Below are positions 1-7,712 of a stretch of DNA of 33,620 nt, in pieces. Location: assembly GCA_002841995.1 (NCBI GenBank), contig PHBS01000022.1:1-33620 (forward strand). The letters are read 5' to 3'. Below the pieces are notes generated by a model. The model ran no database searches. It had not been told where the DNA came from and saw nothing but the letters and a program-made list of their open reading frames with translations. Every line of letters starts with the position of its first letter. Position 1 is the stretch's first letter. The translations under genes and the position numbers were made by a program. This DNA is from Chloroflexi bacterium HGW-Chloroflexi-8. GTDB taxonomy: Bacteria; Chloroflexota; Anaerolineae; Anaerolineales; Anaerolineaceae.

Positions 1-285
1 ATTTAAAAGTGAATCTCTCATTTGTACACTGAAAATCTCAGTCCATTCCCAATCCAGACGAAACTTATCAGCTTTGAGCCAATAGCCTCTTTTTTCCCAG
101 GCTTCAACAGAAACATCAACCGTTTTATGAATTTCCATCAGTGCAATAGAAATATATGCAGTTAAATCTTTTGTCAATTTATTGGGTTCTTTTTGGACCA
201 TTAATTCACGTATCGCTTTAACAATGGTTTTTGTTAATTTCGTTCTTTCCTTACCACTACTTTCAGGATTTATTACACGCGACAA
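1..285 (-). CDS. Partial conserved hypothetical protein (N-terminal 95 codons)
   Basis: An open frame runs leftward from a TTG at 285 to the window edge with no stop. A GGAGG Shine-Dalgarno at 291-295 sits 5 nt before the TTG, which decides the start. The protein begins (L/M)SRVINPESSGKERTKLTK and contains a Trp/Lys-rich stretch, VSVEAWEKRGYWLKADKF, around residues 68-85. It looks soluble and helical, with no signal peptide or membrane segment. It resembles, from memory only, short uncharacterised proteins seen in Chloroflexota genomes; I cannot assign a function. A TATAAT (321-326, minus strand) lies about 29 nt upstream of the SD-start region as a possible -10. The gene diverges from tRNA-Leu. 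The C-terminus is outside the window. Confidence 0.7.
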   Translation of the reverse strand, partial: MSRVINPESSGKERTKLTKTIVKAIRELMVQKEPNKLTKDLTAYISIALMEIHKTVDVSVEAWEKRGYWLKADKFRLDWEWTEIFSVQMRDSLLN

Positions 286-334
286 CTTGACCTCCAAAAA
301 ACCTTGTAAACTGTGCACCCATTATATCTGATTA

Positions 335-363
335 TTGACGCTCCTCGAGGTTACGCTTATAAT
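335..363 (+). promoter_or_regulatory. Near-consensus sigma70-type promoter for tRNA-Leu
   Basis: TTGACG at 335-340 and a perfect TATAAT at 358-363 are separated by exactly 17 nt. Transcription would start near 370, five bases before the mature tRNA-Leu 5' end. This is the cleanest promoter in the window. Because only 34 nt with no hairpin separate the tRNA from tig, it may also drive tig-clpP. Confidence 0.8.
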
Positions 364-374
364 TTGTTGGCCAT

Positions 375-456
375 GGGGAAGTGCTGGAATTGGCAGACAG
401 GCATGACTTAGGATCATGTGCCGAAAGGCGTAGGGGTTCAAGTCCCCTCTTCCCTA
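375..456 (+). tRNA. tRNA-Leu (anticodon TAG)
   Basis: A full class II cloverleaf can be drawn. The acceptor stem is GGGGAAG/CTTCCCT, with a G-T first pair and discriminator A456. The anticodon stem CATGA/TCATG holds loop CTTAGGA, so the anticodon is TAG and it reads CUA-family leucine codons. The long variable arm has GCC-GAAA-GGC. The T-arm is AGGGG-TTCAAGT-CCCCT. The 3' CCA is not encoded (the sequence continues CAAA), so it must be added after transcription. A near-consensus promoter lies immediately upstream. Confidence 0.96.
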
Positions 457-490
457 CAAAAAATTTTTTATAAAGAAAAGGATTTTTATT

Positions 491-1939
491 TTGAAAATCG
501 AAACGACACCCCACGAAGACCATCAGGTCAAGATTATTGCTGAATTTGAACCTGATTTTTTTGAAAGCTACAAGAAACGTGCAGCTCGAAAAATAGCGAA
601 TAAAACAAAAATTTCTGGATTCCGTCCAGGAAAAGCCCCATATGAGATGGTTGTCAGATATGTTGGAGAAGGTGCAGTAAGTGAAGAAGCCATTGAAATC
701 CTTATTGATGACCAATATGCAGAAATATTAAAAGAAGCCTCAATTAATCCCTCCGGACCCGGATCACTTAATGAAATTATCAGTTTGGATCCACCGAAAC
801 TTTCATTCATTGTTCCATTACCACCTGAAGTGGATTTAGGCGATTATAAAAGTATTCGTTTACCGTATACCCCAGATCCAGTCACAGAAGAAGAAATCGA
901 AGAGTTCTTAAAACGAATGCAACGAAATTATGCATCTGCTGAACCAACGAACGAGCTTAGTAAAAATGGGGACCTTGTCTATATTCAAATGACAGGTATT
1001 GACCAAGCCATATCGAACACTGAAAATGCAATATTTACCGATCGACCACTTCAAGTAATACTTGGCGACGAATTGAATAAGAAAGAATGGCCATATCAGG
1101 GCTTTTCGAAAGAATTGCTTGGGGCTGCTGAAGGATCTGAAAAAGAAATTGAATATGAGTTCCCAGATGACTATGATGATATTGAATTAAGAGGCAAGAA
1201 GGTAACTTTTAAAATAAAAATTCAATCAGTAAAGAATCTAGTATTACCTGCCCTGGATGATGAATTTGCCAAATCATTAGGCCAGTTTGACAGTTATGCT
1301 GATTTGGAAAGTTCAGTTAAGGAACAATTAACAACAAATAAGAACCAGGAAAATGAAGACCAGTATTATACAGATTTATTGGCAAAAATTGCAGAACAAG
1401 CTACTGTTAAGTATCCGACCTTTATGGTAAATGAAGAAATTGAACATATTCTATCTTCAGTAAAAAATGACTTAAGTCGTCAAAATCTTGATTTCGAGAC
1501 ATACCTTAAAGTTCTCAACACCGATAAAGAAAAGTATATTGAAGAAAACGTAAAACCTGCTGCTGAAAAAAGACTTAGAAATTCTCTAATCATTGATAAA
1601 TTTGCCCAACTTGAGAAAATTCAAATTGGAAAAGCTGATCTTGATAATATTATGAACGAAACATCACTAATGATGTCGGAAATGAAGGCCGAAGGAAAAG
1701 GTAAAAAAGGAAAATTCTCAAAACAACAAATGGATTCTGCGGCGTATAACGCAGTGACACGTTTATATAATGAACGTACATTAGAAAGATTAAAAGATTT
1801 AGCATCCGGAAAACTTGATGTTGAATCTACTGAAAATGAAATTATTGAAAAAACAGAGAAATCTGAAAAACCAAAAAGCAGAAAGAAAAAAGTAACCTCA
1901 CCAAAAATTGATGAGGAATCTGCACCAACGAAAGAATAA
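491..1939 (+). CDS. tig: Trigger factor, ribosome-associated chaperone
   Basis: This is a 482-residue trigger factor, a chaperone and prolyl isomerase that binds the ribosome exit tunnel and shelters nascent chains. The ribosome-docking signature GFRPGKAP is at residues 43-50 in the N-terminal domain. A divergent FKBP-like PPIase domain spans about 158-250, starting at [11 protein letters not shown]. The helical C-terminal chaperone domain follows. The start is TTG at 491, preceded by AAAAGGA at about 476-482. The protein is some 50 residues longer than the E. coli form. The excess is a Lys/Glu-rich, probably disordered tail (about 440-482) with KSRKKK. clpP follows 10 nt downstream, a common tig-clpP pairing, but clpX does not follow here. 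The gene may be read from the tRNA-Leu promoter. Confidence 0.95.
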   Translation: MKIETTPHEDHQVKIIAEFEPDFFESYKKRAARKIANKTKISGFRPGKAPYEMVVRYVGEGAVSEEAIEILIDDQYAEILKEASINPSGPGSLNEIISLDPPKLSFIVPLPPEVDLGDYKSIRLPYTPDPVTEEEIEEFLKRMQRNYASAEPTNELSKNGDLVYIQMTGIDQAISNTENAIFTDRPLQVILGDELNKKEWPYQGFSKELLGAAEGSEKEIEYEFPDDYDDIELRGKKVTFKIKIQSVKNLVLPALDDEFAKSLGQFDSYADLESSVKEQLTTNKNQENEDQYYTDLLAKIAEQATVKYPTFMVNEEIEHILSSVKNDLSRQNLDFETYLKVLNTDKEKYIEENVKPAAEKRLRNSLIIDKFAQLEKIQIGKADLDNIMNETSLMMSEMKAEGKGKKGKFSKQQMDSAAYNAVTRLYNERTLERLKDLASGKLDVESTENEIIEKTEKSEKPKSRKKKVTSPKIDEESAPTKE

Positions 1940-1949
1940 GGAGAAAAAA

Positions 1950-2567
1950 GTGAATATGACAAACGATTCTGACTTTTCTTCAGTCATCCCAATGGTAATC
2001 GAATCGAATGGCCGTGGAGAAAGAGCATATGATATTTTTTCATTATTATTGAAGAATCGAATCATCATGCTAGGAACCCCAATAAATGACCAGGTTGCGA
2101 ATTTAATAGTTGCACAGTTGCTATTCTTAAGCCGGGAAGATCCTGAAGCAGGTATCCAAATGTATATCAACTCCCCTGGTGGACAGATTTATGCAGGATT
2201 AGCAATATATGACACCATGAAAATGATCCCAAATAAGATTTCCACGGTTGCAGTTGGAATGACAGCTTCTTTTGGCACCGTTATTCTGGCTGCTGGCGAA
2301 AAGGGACAAAGGTACACACTCCCCCATGCAACAATCCATATGCATCAACCATTGGGTGGAGCACAAGGACAGGCATCTGATATTGAAATTCAAGCCAAAG
2401 AAATATTACGCCTGAAAGCTCGCCTCAACGAGATTATGGCCGAAAGCACTGGCCAGACGATTGAAGTGATCGATCATGATACAGAACGGGATTATTATCT
2501 CGATGCAAAACAGGCAGTAGAATATGGCTTGGTTGATAAAGTTCTAGAGACACCGACTAAAAAATAA
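1950..2567 (+). CDS. clpP: ATP-dependent Clp protease proteolytic subunit ClpP
   Basis: ClpP is the serine peptidase that forms the double-heptamer chamber served by ClpX or ClpA/C. With the GTG start at 1950 the protein has 205 residues. The catalytic triad is Ser107 (in TASFG), His132 (in HMHQP) and Asp181 (in ERDYYLD). The 25- and 49-residue spacings match those of E. coli ClpP. I chose GTG 1950 because AAGGAG at 1938-1943 lies 6 nt upstream; ATG 1956 is the alternative, and a longer frame from 1908 would overlap tig. The SD overlaps the tig stop codon, so the two genes are translationally adjacent. No clpX lies next to it, so the partner ATPase is elsewhere. Confidence 0.96.
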   Translation: MNMTNDSDFSSVIPMVIESNGRGERAYDIFSLLLKNRIIMLGTPINDQVANLIVAQLLFLSREDPEAGIQMYINSPGGQIYAGLAIYDTMKMIPNKISTVAVGMTASFGTVILAAGEKGQRYTLPHATIHMHQPLGGAQGQASDIEIQAKEILRLKARLNEIMAESTGQTIEVIDHDTERDYYLDAKQAVEYGLVDKVLETPTKK

Positions 2568-2587
2568 TTCCGAACCAAGACAAGTAA

Positions 2588-2614
2588 AAGCCGGATAGTG
2601 AACCTATCCGGCTT
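2588..2614 (+). terminator. 11-bp hairpin after clpP, possible terminator or mRNA end
   Basis: AAGCCGGATAG (2588-2598) and CTATCCGGCTT (2604-2614) form a perfect 11-bp stem around a TGAAC loop, 20 nt after the clpP stop. It is followed by TTAAAAATTAAAA, not by a T-run, so it is not a classical intrinsic terminator on the plus strand. It could stabilise the 3' end of the tig-clpP message or partly insulate the next gene. Confidence 0.5.
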
Positions 2615-2627
2615 AAAAATTAAAAAC

Positions 2628-3434
2628 ATGAAAACACATAAGATTAGTTCAATCATATTTGATATGGATGGGGTTCTTTGGAAAGAGAATTCTCAGATTG
2701 CAGATATCTCTAAAGTATTTAGAATTTTAGAACAATATTCCATTTCTTATGTGTTTGCTACAAATAATAGCACTAAATCACCTTTAGATTATGTAACGAA
2801 AATTAACGGATTTGGGGGAAAGTCTTCGATAAATCAGATTGTTACCTCAGCCACTGTTTTAGCCAAAAAAATGTCTGAAAAATACCCAAAAGGTGGTCCG
2901 GTCTACATTGTTGGTGAACCCGGATTGCACGAAATTCTTGAAGGATATGGTTTTTATCACAAAAATAGTAATGTACTTGCTGTTGCGGGTGGCTTGAATA
3001 GAAAAGTCACATATCAGCAATTGGCTAAAGCTACATTATTATTAAATTCAGGTGCTGATTTCTTTTTTACGAATATCGACCCTTCCTATCCCTCAACTTC
3101 TGGTGATATCCCTGGTGCAGGAGCAATATTATCATTTTTAGAAACAGCAAGTGGCAAAAAAGCACTTACATTTGGAAAACCGAAACCATATATGTTTGAA
3201 GAGGCATTAAGAATTCTAAATGTTGATCATTCGCACACCATTGTTGTCGGAGATCGGCTTGAAACTGATATTCTGGGAGGATTGAATGCGAAATGCCACA
3301 CAGCATTATTATTAAGTGGTATTTCAACACTTCAAAATATCGATGAGACTCATATTCAGCCGGATCTTGTTTGCGCTGACCTGGATACGTTTATAATAAC
3401 TATGACGACTAATAATTGGGAAATGCATGAATAA
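2628..3434 (+). CDS. HAD-IIA family phosphatase (NagD/phosphoglycolate phosphatase-like)
   Basis: This is a 268-residue haloacid dehalogenase superfamily hydrolase of subclass IIA, which removes phosphate from small sugar phosphates or similar metabolites. Motif I is DMDGVLW at residues 12-18, with nucleophile Asp12 and Asp14. Motif II is in TNNSTKS, motif III is the Lys of [12 protein letters not shown], and motif IV is [11 protein letters not shown]. The C2-type cap lies between motifs II and III. I start it at ATG 2628, directly before the conserved core; an in-frame GTG at 2598 would start inside the hairpin. No clear SD is visible. The stop overlaps the rlmN start by 8 nt, so the two are coupled. 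The substrate cannot be predicted. Confidence 0.88.
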   Translation: MKTHKISSIIFDMDGVLWKENSQIADISKVFRILEQYSISYVFATNNSTKSPLDYVTKINGFGGKSSINQIVTSATVLAKKMSEKYPKGGPVYIVGEPGLHEILEGYGFYHKNSNVLAVAGGLNRKVTYQQLAKATLLLNSGADFFFTNIDPSYPSTSGDIPGAGAILSFLETASGKKALTFGKPKPYMFEEALRILNVDHSHTIVVGDRLETDILGGLNAKCHTALLLSGISTLQNIDETHIQPDLVCADLDTFIITMTTNNWEMHE

Positions 3435-4494
3435 TCAAATTAACCAAGAATTATTTTTTAACTTGTCCTATTCAGATCTGGAAAAAACGATTGCAACATG
3501 GAATGAACCTTCATTTCGCGTCCAACAGATTTGGCAAGGCGTTTATCAGAAATTTTGGAATGAACCGGATCAATTTTCCAGTCTGCCAAAATTATTTCGT
3601 GAAAAACTGTTTACATATTTCAAGTTTTCATCGTTATCACCTATAAAAGTCATAAGTTCTCAAGATAAAGAAACCCAAAAAACACTTTTTTCTTTAGAAG
3701 ATAATTATGCAATCGAAGCAGTGTTAATGAAATACGATCAAAGACGAACTTTATGTATTTCCACTCAGGCTGGCTGTGCCATGGGGTGTGTCTTTTGTGC
3801 AACTGGTCAAATGGGTTTTAAAAGGCATTTACAGTCTGGTGAAATCATTGAACAGGTACTATACTATGCGCGTGAATTGGCGAAATCAGAGGAAAAAGTT
3901 ACGAATATTGTATTGATGGGAATGGGCGAACCTTTTCACAATTACGACGCCACTTTAAAAGCAATTGACCTTCTAAATGATCAAAGAGGATTTGGATTAG
4001 GTGCAAGGAGATTCACCATTTCTACAGTTGGTCTTGTTCCAATGATTAGAAAATTCGCAGATGAAGACCGTCAAATTAATCTGGCTATTAGCTTACACGC
4101 CACAACAAACGAAGAACGTTCTTCGCTCATTCCAATAAACAAGAAATATTCCATCGAACAAATAATGGAAGCTGTCAGATATTATGTTGAAAAGACGAAT
4201 CGAAGAGTAACATTCGAATGGGCATTAATTGCTGGTAAAAACGATAGTGAAAGTACTGCGAGACAGTTAGCCCATTTACTGAGAGGCATTTTGTGTCATG
4301 TGAATGTAATTCCGCTAAATCCAACCAGTCAATCTATTTATCAACCGAGTTCCAAGGAACAAACAAAATTATTTCAACAAATTTTGGAACAATTTGGAAT
4401 TCCATGCACAATCCGCATCAGAAGAGGCATTGATATCCAAGCAGGTTGTGGACAATTAGCCGTAAAAATGACCGATCCATCGACTATGATATAA
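3427..4494 (+). CDS. rlmN: Dual-specificity 23S rRNA/tRNA adenine-C2 methyltransferase RlmN
   Basis: This 355-residue radical-SAM methyltransferase methylates C2 of A2503 in 23S rRNA and A37 in some tRNAs. The [4Fe-4S]/SAM motif CAMGCVFC gives Cys117, Cys121 and Cys124. Cys341 in the C-terminal QAGCGQL is the methyl-carrying cysteine typical of the family. GEPFHNYD and the [17 protein letters not shown] stretch are characteristic of RlmN. Cfr, a related resistance enzyme methylating C8, is the alternative, but this housekeeping context (ftsY, prfB) favours RlmN. It overlaps the upstream phosphatase and lies 9 nt before ftsY. Confidence 0.93.
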   Translation: MNNQINQELFFNLSYSDLEKTIATWNEPSFRVQQIWQGVYQKFWNEPDQFSSLPKLFREKLFTYFKFSSLSPIKVISSQDKETQKTLFSLEDNYAIEAVLMKYDQRRTLCISTQAGCAMGCVFCATGQMGFKRHLQSGEIIEQVLYYARELAKSEEKVTNIVLMGMGEPFHNYDATLKAIDLLNDQRGFGLGARRFTISTVGLVPMIRKFADEDRQINLAISLHATTNEERSSLIPINKKYSIEQIMEAVRYYVEKTNRRVTFEWALIAGKNDSESTARQLAHLLRGILCHVNVIPLNPTSQSIYQPSSKEQTKLFQQILEQFGIPCTIRIRRGIDIQAGCGQLAVKMTDPSTMI

Positions 4495-4503
4495 TTTTTC
4501 ACT

Positions 4504-5412
4504 ATGGCAGACATATTTACAAAGTGGATAAAAGGTCTCGAAAAAACCCGGAAAGTTACTTTCGGGCGACTTGCAGCCATGTTTGGTGCAACTGAAATTG
4601 ATGCAAATACATGGGATGAATTGGAAGCAATCCTTATTCAAGCTGATTTGGGTATTAACACAACTCAACAAATCATTGTAAATTTGATGCACATAGTCGA
4701 TCAAGAAGGACTCACAAAGACATCAGATCTTCAAGAATTCATGAAAGTAGAACTCATAAATCAATTAATTGAACCGATTTTTCCTGATTTTTCCTCTCAT
4801 AAACCTGCAGTCATTCTCGTGGTAGGAGTCAATGGGTCTGGAAAGACAACAACTCTGGCAAAGCTGGGAAAGATGCAAAAAGATTCTGGAAAAAAGGTGT
4901 TGTTTGCAGCAGCAGACACATTTCGGGCTGCTGCGGTTGATCAACTTCAGGTCTGGGGAGATCGATTGGATATACCTGTTATTTCAGGTCAGGATGGTGC
5001 TGATCCAGGATCTGTTGCTTTTGATGCCATTCAAGCTGGTAAATCACGAAATGTCGATCTCATTTATATCGACACAGCCGGCAGATTACATACCCGTTTT
5101 AATTTGATGGAAGAATTAAAAAAAGTTTACCGCGTAATCGCAAAAACTTATCCAGGCGCACCACATGCCACCTGGCTCGTACTGGATGCCACAACTGGTC
5201 AGAACGCTCTATTACAAGCAAAAGCTTTTAAAGAAGCTGTAAATATCAATGGTGTAATCCTTACAAAAATGGACAGCTCCGCTCGAGGAGGAATGGCTTT
5301 TGCAATACAAAAAGAACTGAATGTTCCCATTTTATATGTTGGCCTCGGAGAAAAACCTGAAGATTTACAAAAATTTGATCGTAATGGTTTTGTTCAAGGA
5401 CTGCTAACTTAG
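4504..5412 (+). CDS. ftsY: Signal recognition particle receptor FtsY
   Basis: FtsY is the membrane-associated SRP-GTPase that docks Ffh-ribosome complexes at the translocon. The protein has 302 residues. The N domain covers about 1-95. The G domain holds GVNGSGKTT (108-116), DTFRAAA (138-144), DTAGR (190-194) and TKMD (254-257), and ends with GLGEKPEDLQKFD. It lacks the long acidic A domain of E. coli FtsY, as is usual outside proteobacteria, so membrane targeting probably uses the short N-terminal helix. The ATG at 4504 has no convincing SD. It lies 9 nt after rlmN and 15 nt before prfB, consistent with one operon. Confidence 0.95.
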   Translation: MADIFTKWIKGLEKTRKVTFGRLAAMFGATEIDANTWDELEAILIQADLGINTTQQIIVNLMHIVDQEGLTKTSDLQEFMKVELINQLIEPIFPDFSSHKPAVILVVGVNGSGKTTTLAKLGKMQKDSGKKVLFAAADTFRAAAVDQLQVWGDRLDIPVISGQDGADPGSVAFDAIQAGKSRNVDLIYIDTAGRLHTRFNLMEELKKVYRVIAKTYPGAPHATWLVLDATTGQNALLQAKAFKEAVNINGVILTKMDSSARGGMAFAIQKELNVPILYVGLGEKPEDLQKFDRNGFVQGLLT

Positions 5413-5427
5413 TTATTGGAGTTAATA

Positions 5428-6508
5428 ATGCAAGATATCGTAGATCGCTTGGCAAATTATCAGGCCAAAATTAATGATCTTCTGGTGCATCTTTGACTTA
5501 CCAGAAAAAAAAGTTCAATTAAACAAATTAGAAATCGAATCCGAAGATCCCAACTTATGGGAAGATCGACAGCGTGCTCAAAAAGTTATGAAAAAAATTG
5601 TCGATCTAAGAGATGAAATAAAAGGTTGGGAAGTTTTTTCCAATCGAATAAATCAATCCAAAGAAATTGCAGAATTTGATGATGAAAGTTTCCGAAACGA
5701 ACTTGAATCAGAATTAATCGCGATCGAAAAAGAGCTGGATGAACGTGAACTTCAGACCTTATTATCAGGTCAGTATGACCGTGGAAATACTTTATTGAGT
5801 ATTCATGCAGGTGCTGGTGGAACTGATTCTCAGGATTGGGCAGAAATGTTGGAAAGGATGTATTTGCGTTGGATTGACAAACGCAATTATTCAGCAGAAA
5901 TCCTGGACCGATCTGCCGGAGAAGAAGCAGGCGTTAAAAGTGTTACGATAGCAGTCACTGGAGCATTTGCTTACGGATATTTAAAATCTGAAAAAGGTGT
6001 CCACCGACTGGTTCGATTATCTCCATTCGATGCAGCACATCGCAGACATACTTCGTTTGCTCAGGTAGAAGTACTACCCGACATTAGTGATGATGATGAG
6101 ATTCAGATCGGGCAGGACGAGGTACGCATAGACGTATTCAAATCTTCAGGTGCGGGTGGACAAAATGTCCAAAAAAACTCAACCGCTGTCAGATTACTGC
6201 ATATCCCAACAGGAATCATTGTGACATGTCAAAACGAGCGCTCACAATTGCAGAATCGTGAAAACGCTTTCCGTGTTTTACGTGCAAAATTACTGGAAAT
6301 AAAACGCGAAGAGCAGGATAAAGAGATGGCATTAATGCGTGGCATTTACCAAAAAGCGGAATGGGGAAGCCAAATACGATCTTATGTCTTGCATCCATAC
6401 CAACTGGCAAAAGATCATCGCACCGAATTTGAGAGTGGAAATGTGAACGGTGTTTTGAATGGCGAATTGGATGGTTTTATCCAGGCTTATCTAAAAGCTT
6501 TCAATTAA
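5428..6508 (+). CDS. prfB: Peptide chain release factor 2, +1 programmed frameshift
   Basis: RF2 recognises UGA and UAA stops. Translation starts at ATG 5428 (GGAG at 5418-5421) and reads 22 codons to CTT 5491-5493. An in-frame TGA follows at 5494-5496. The rest of the protein is in the +1 frame, resuming with GAC at 5495, so T5494 is skipped. The product is 359 residues, close to E. coli RF2 (365). The joined sequence VHL-DLPEKKVQLN matches the usual L-D..KK..L junction. The downstream frame carries the tripeptide SPF (in RLSPFDAAHRRHTSF) and the peptidyl-hydrolysis GGQ (in SGAGGQNVQKNSTAVRL). An apparent in-frame ATG at 5474 is fortuitous: the residues before GAC are not RF2-like. The gene ends 10 nt from the convergent pfkA. 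Confidence 0.95.
5484..5497 (+). promoter_or_regulatory. prfB +1 recoding site (CTT TGA C)
   Basis: The slippery codon and stop are CTT TGA C at 5491-5497, identical to the classical RF2 autoregulatory site. RF2 shortage lets the Leu-tRNA slip to TTT and reading resume at GAC. The usual stimulatory Shine-Dalgarno (AGGGGG or similar) three bases upstream is weak here: only GGTG at 5484-5487 can pair with the CACC of the anti-SD. Confidence 0.9.
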
Positions 6509-6518
6509 AAATTTGAAA

Positions 6519-7487
6519 TCAATCCAAAATTCGAGCTAGATCGACCAAAGACCGATCAATTTCTTTTTTACTGTTAACAACGATCTCCAAAGGTGTAGAC
6601 TTCAATTTAGAGTGAACCCACCCTATTAATACACCGGTTTCGCCTTTAGCCATTGCTTCTACTGCACCTGAGCCTAGACGACTCGCCAGTATTCGATCAT
6701 ACGCAGACGGTGTTCCCCCCCTTTGAATATGGCCTAAAATGGCTACTCGAAGATCAAATCCCAACCTGTCATGATGCTCTTTAAAATAAGCTGAAAGCTT
6801 TTCAGCGTTATATTCAGCACCTTCAGCAACAATGACAATTGCATGCGCTTTTCCTTTCTCATATGCCTTTCCTAAGATTTCTGCAATATCTTCTGGAGAG
6901 ACTTTTACTTCCGGGATGATTACAGCTTCTGCTCCACCAGCTAACGCAGTCATCAAGGCTAAATAGCCGCAATCACGTCCCATAACCTCTAAGAGAAATG
7001 CCCTTTGATGAGAGGAAGCAGTTACCTTAAGCCGATCTACTGCTTCAAGCGCAACATTTAAAGCGGTGTCAACTCCTATTGTTGTGTCAGAACCAAATAA
7101 GTCATTATCGATTGTTGATGCAATTCCTACAACAGGAAATTTAAGTTTGGACAACATATAGGATCCAGTTTGCGATCCATTTCCACCAATCACAAATAAT
7201 CCATCTATTCCTGCTGAATTAAGTGAACGAATTGCTTTTCTTTGTCCATCAAGCGTTTTGAATTCTAGAGACCGTGCACTTCCCAGAATTGTTCCCCCTT
7301 TTTGCATAATTCCACCAACATCACGCGGACCCATTTGAACAAAATTTCCAGATATTAGGCCAGCAAATCCATTACGAACACCGAACATCTCCCATCCTTT
7401 TTCCAGACCGGATCGAACAACTGCTCGGATTGCTGCATTCATACCTGGTGCATCACCACCACTCGTTAAAACTGCGTATTTCTTCAT
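6519..7487 (-). CDS. pfkA: 6-phosphofructokinase
   Basis: This 322-residue enzyme phosphorylates fructose 6-phosphate in glycolysis. The nucleotide loop SGGDAPGMNAAIR is at 9-21. The catalytic TIDND is at 125-129, with Asp127 aligning with the E. coli base. MGRDCGYLAL and GHIQRGGTPSAYDR bind the sugar phosphate. The GGNGS segment at 101-105 has Gly104, which favours ATP over pyrophosphate as donor, but Asn103 where E. coli PfkA has the Mg-ATP-contacting Asp103. I recall this Asn in a subgroup of bacterial enzymes. The ATG has a strong AGGAGGG at 7492-7498. The gene is convergent with prfB and separated by about 210 nt from the divergent dehydrogenase genes. Confidence 0.93.
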   Translation of the reverse strand: MKKYAVLTSGGDAPGMNAAIRAVVRSGLEKGWEMFGVRNGFAGLISGNFVQMGPRDVGGIMQKGGTILGSARSLEFKTLDGQRKAIRSLNSAGIDGLFVIGGNGSQTGSYMLSKLKFPVVGIASTIDNDLFGSDTTIGVDTALNVALEAVDRLKVTASSHQRAFLLEVMGRDCGYLALMTALAGGAEAVIIPEVKVSPEDIAEILGKAYEKGKAHAIVIVAEGAEYNAEKLSAYFKEHHDRLGFDLRVAILGHIQRGGTPSAYDRILASRLGSGAVEAMAKGETGVLIGWVHSKLKSTPLEIVVNSKKEIDRSLVDLARILD

Positions 7488-7712
7488 GGATCCCTCCTGG
7501 TAATTTCAACCAAAGATACAAAAATTTTACCATAATAGGCTGATAATTTTTTATTTGGGATCGTGAACAAAAATAAATAATAAGATTCTCATTACACTAG
7601 CAAATCGAAAACATGAATTATTTCAGTAGGAACTTTATAAAATGTTCTGTAAGATTAAGATGAGTTTATTTGCGAATTTCACTTAAATAATTACTTACTT
7701 TCAAGAGGGATA

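Noticed and set aside
332-715. 127-codon open frame on the minus strand
   Set aside because: It crosses tRNA-Leu and the start of tig and has no family resemblance; it is a shadow of tig.
2598-2627. GTG 2598 as start of the HAD phosphatase
   Set aside because: It lies inside the 11-bp hairpin, has no SD, and the added residues are not family-like.
5474-5494. ATG 5474 as the start of prfB
   Set aside because: It lies out of frame inside the first reading frame of prfB, and the residues before GAC 5495 are unlike RF2. The real start is ATG 5428 with the +1 shift.
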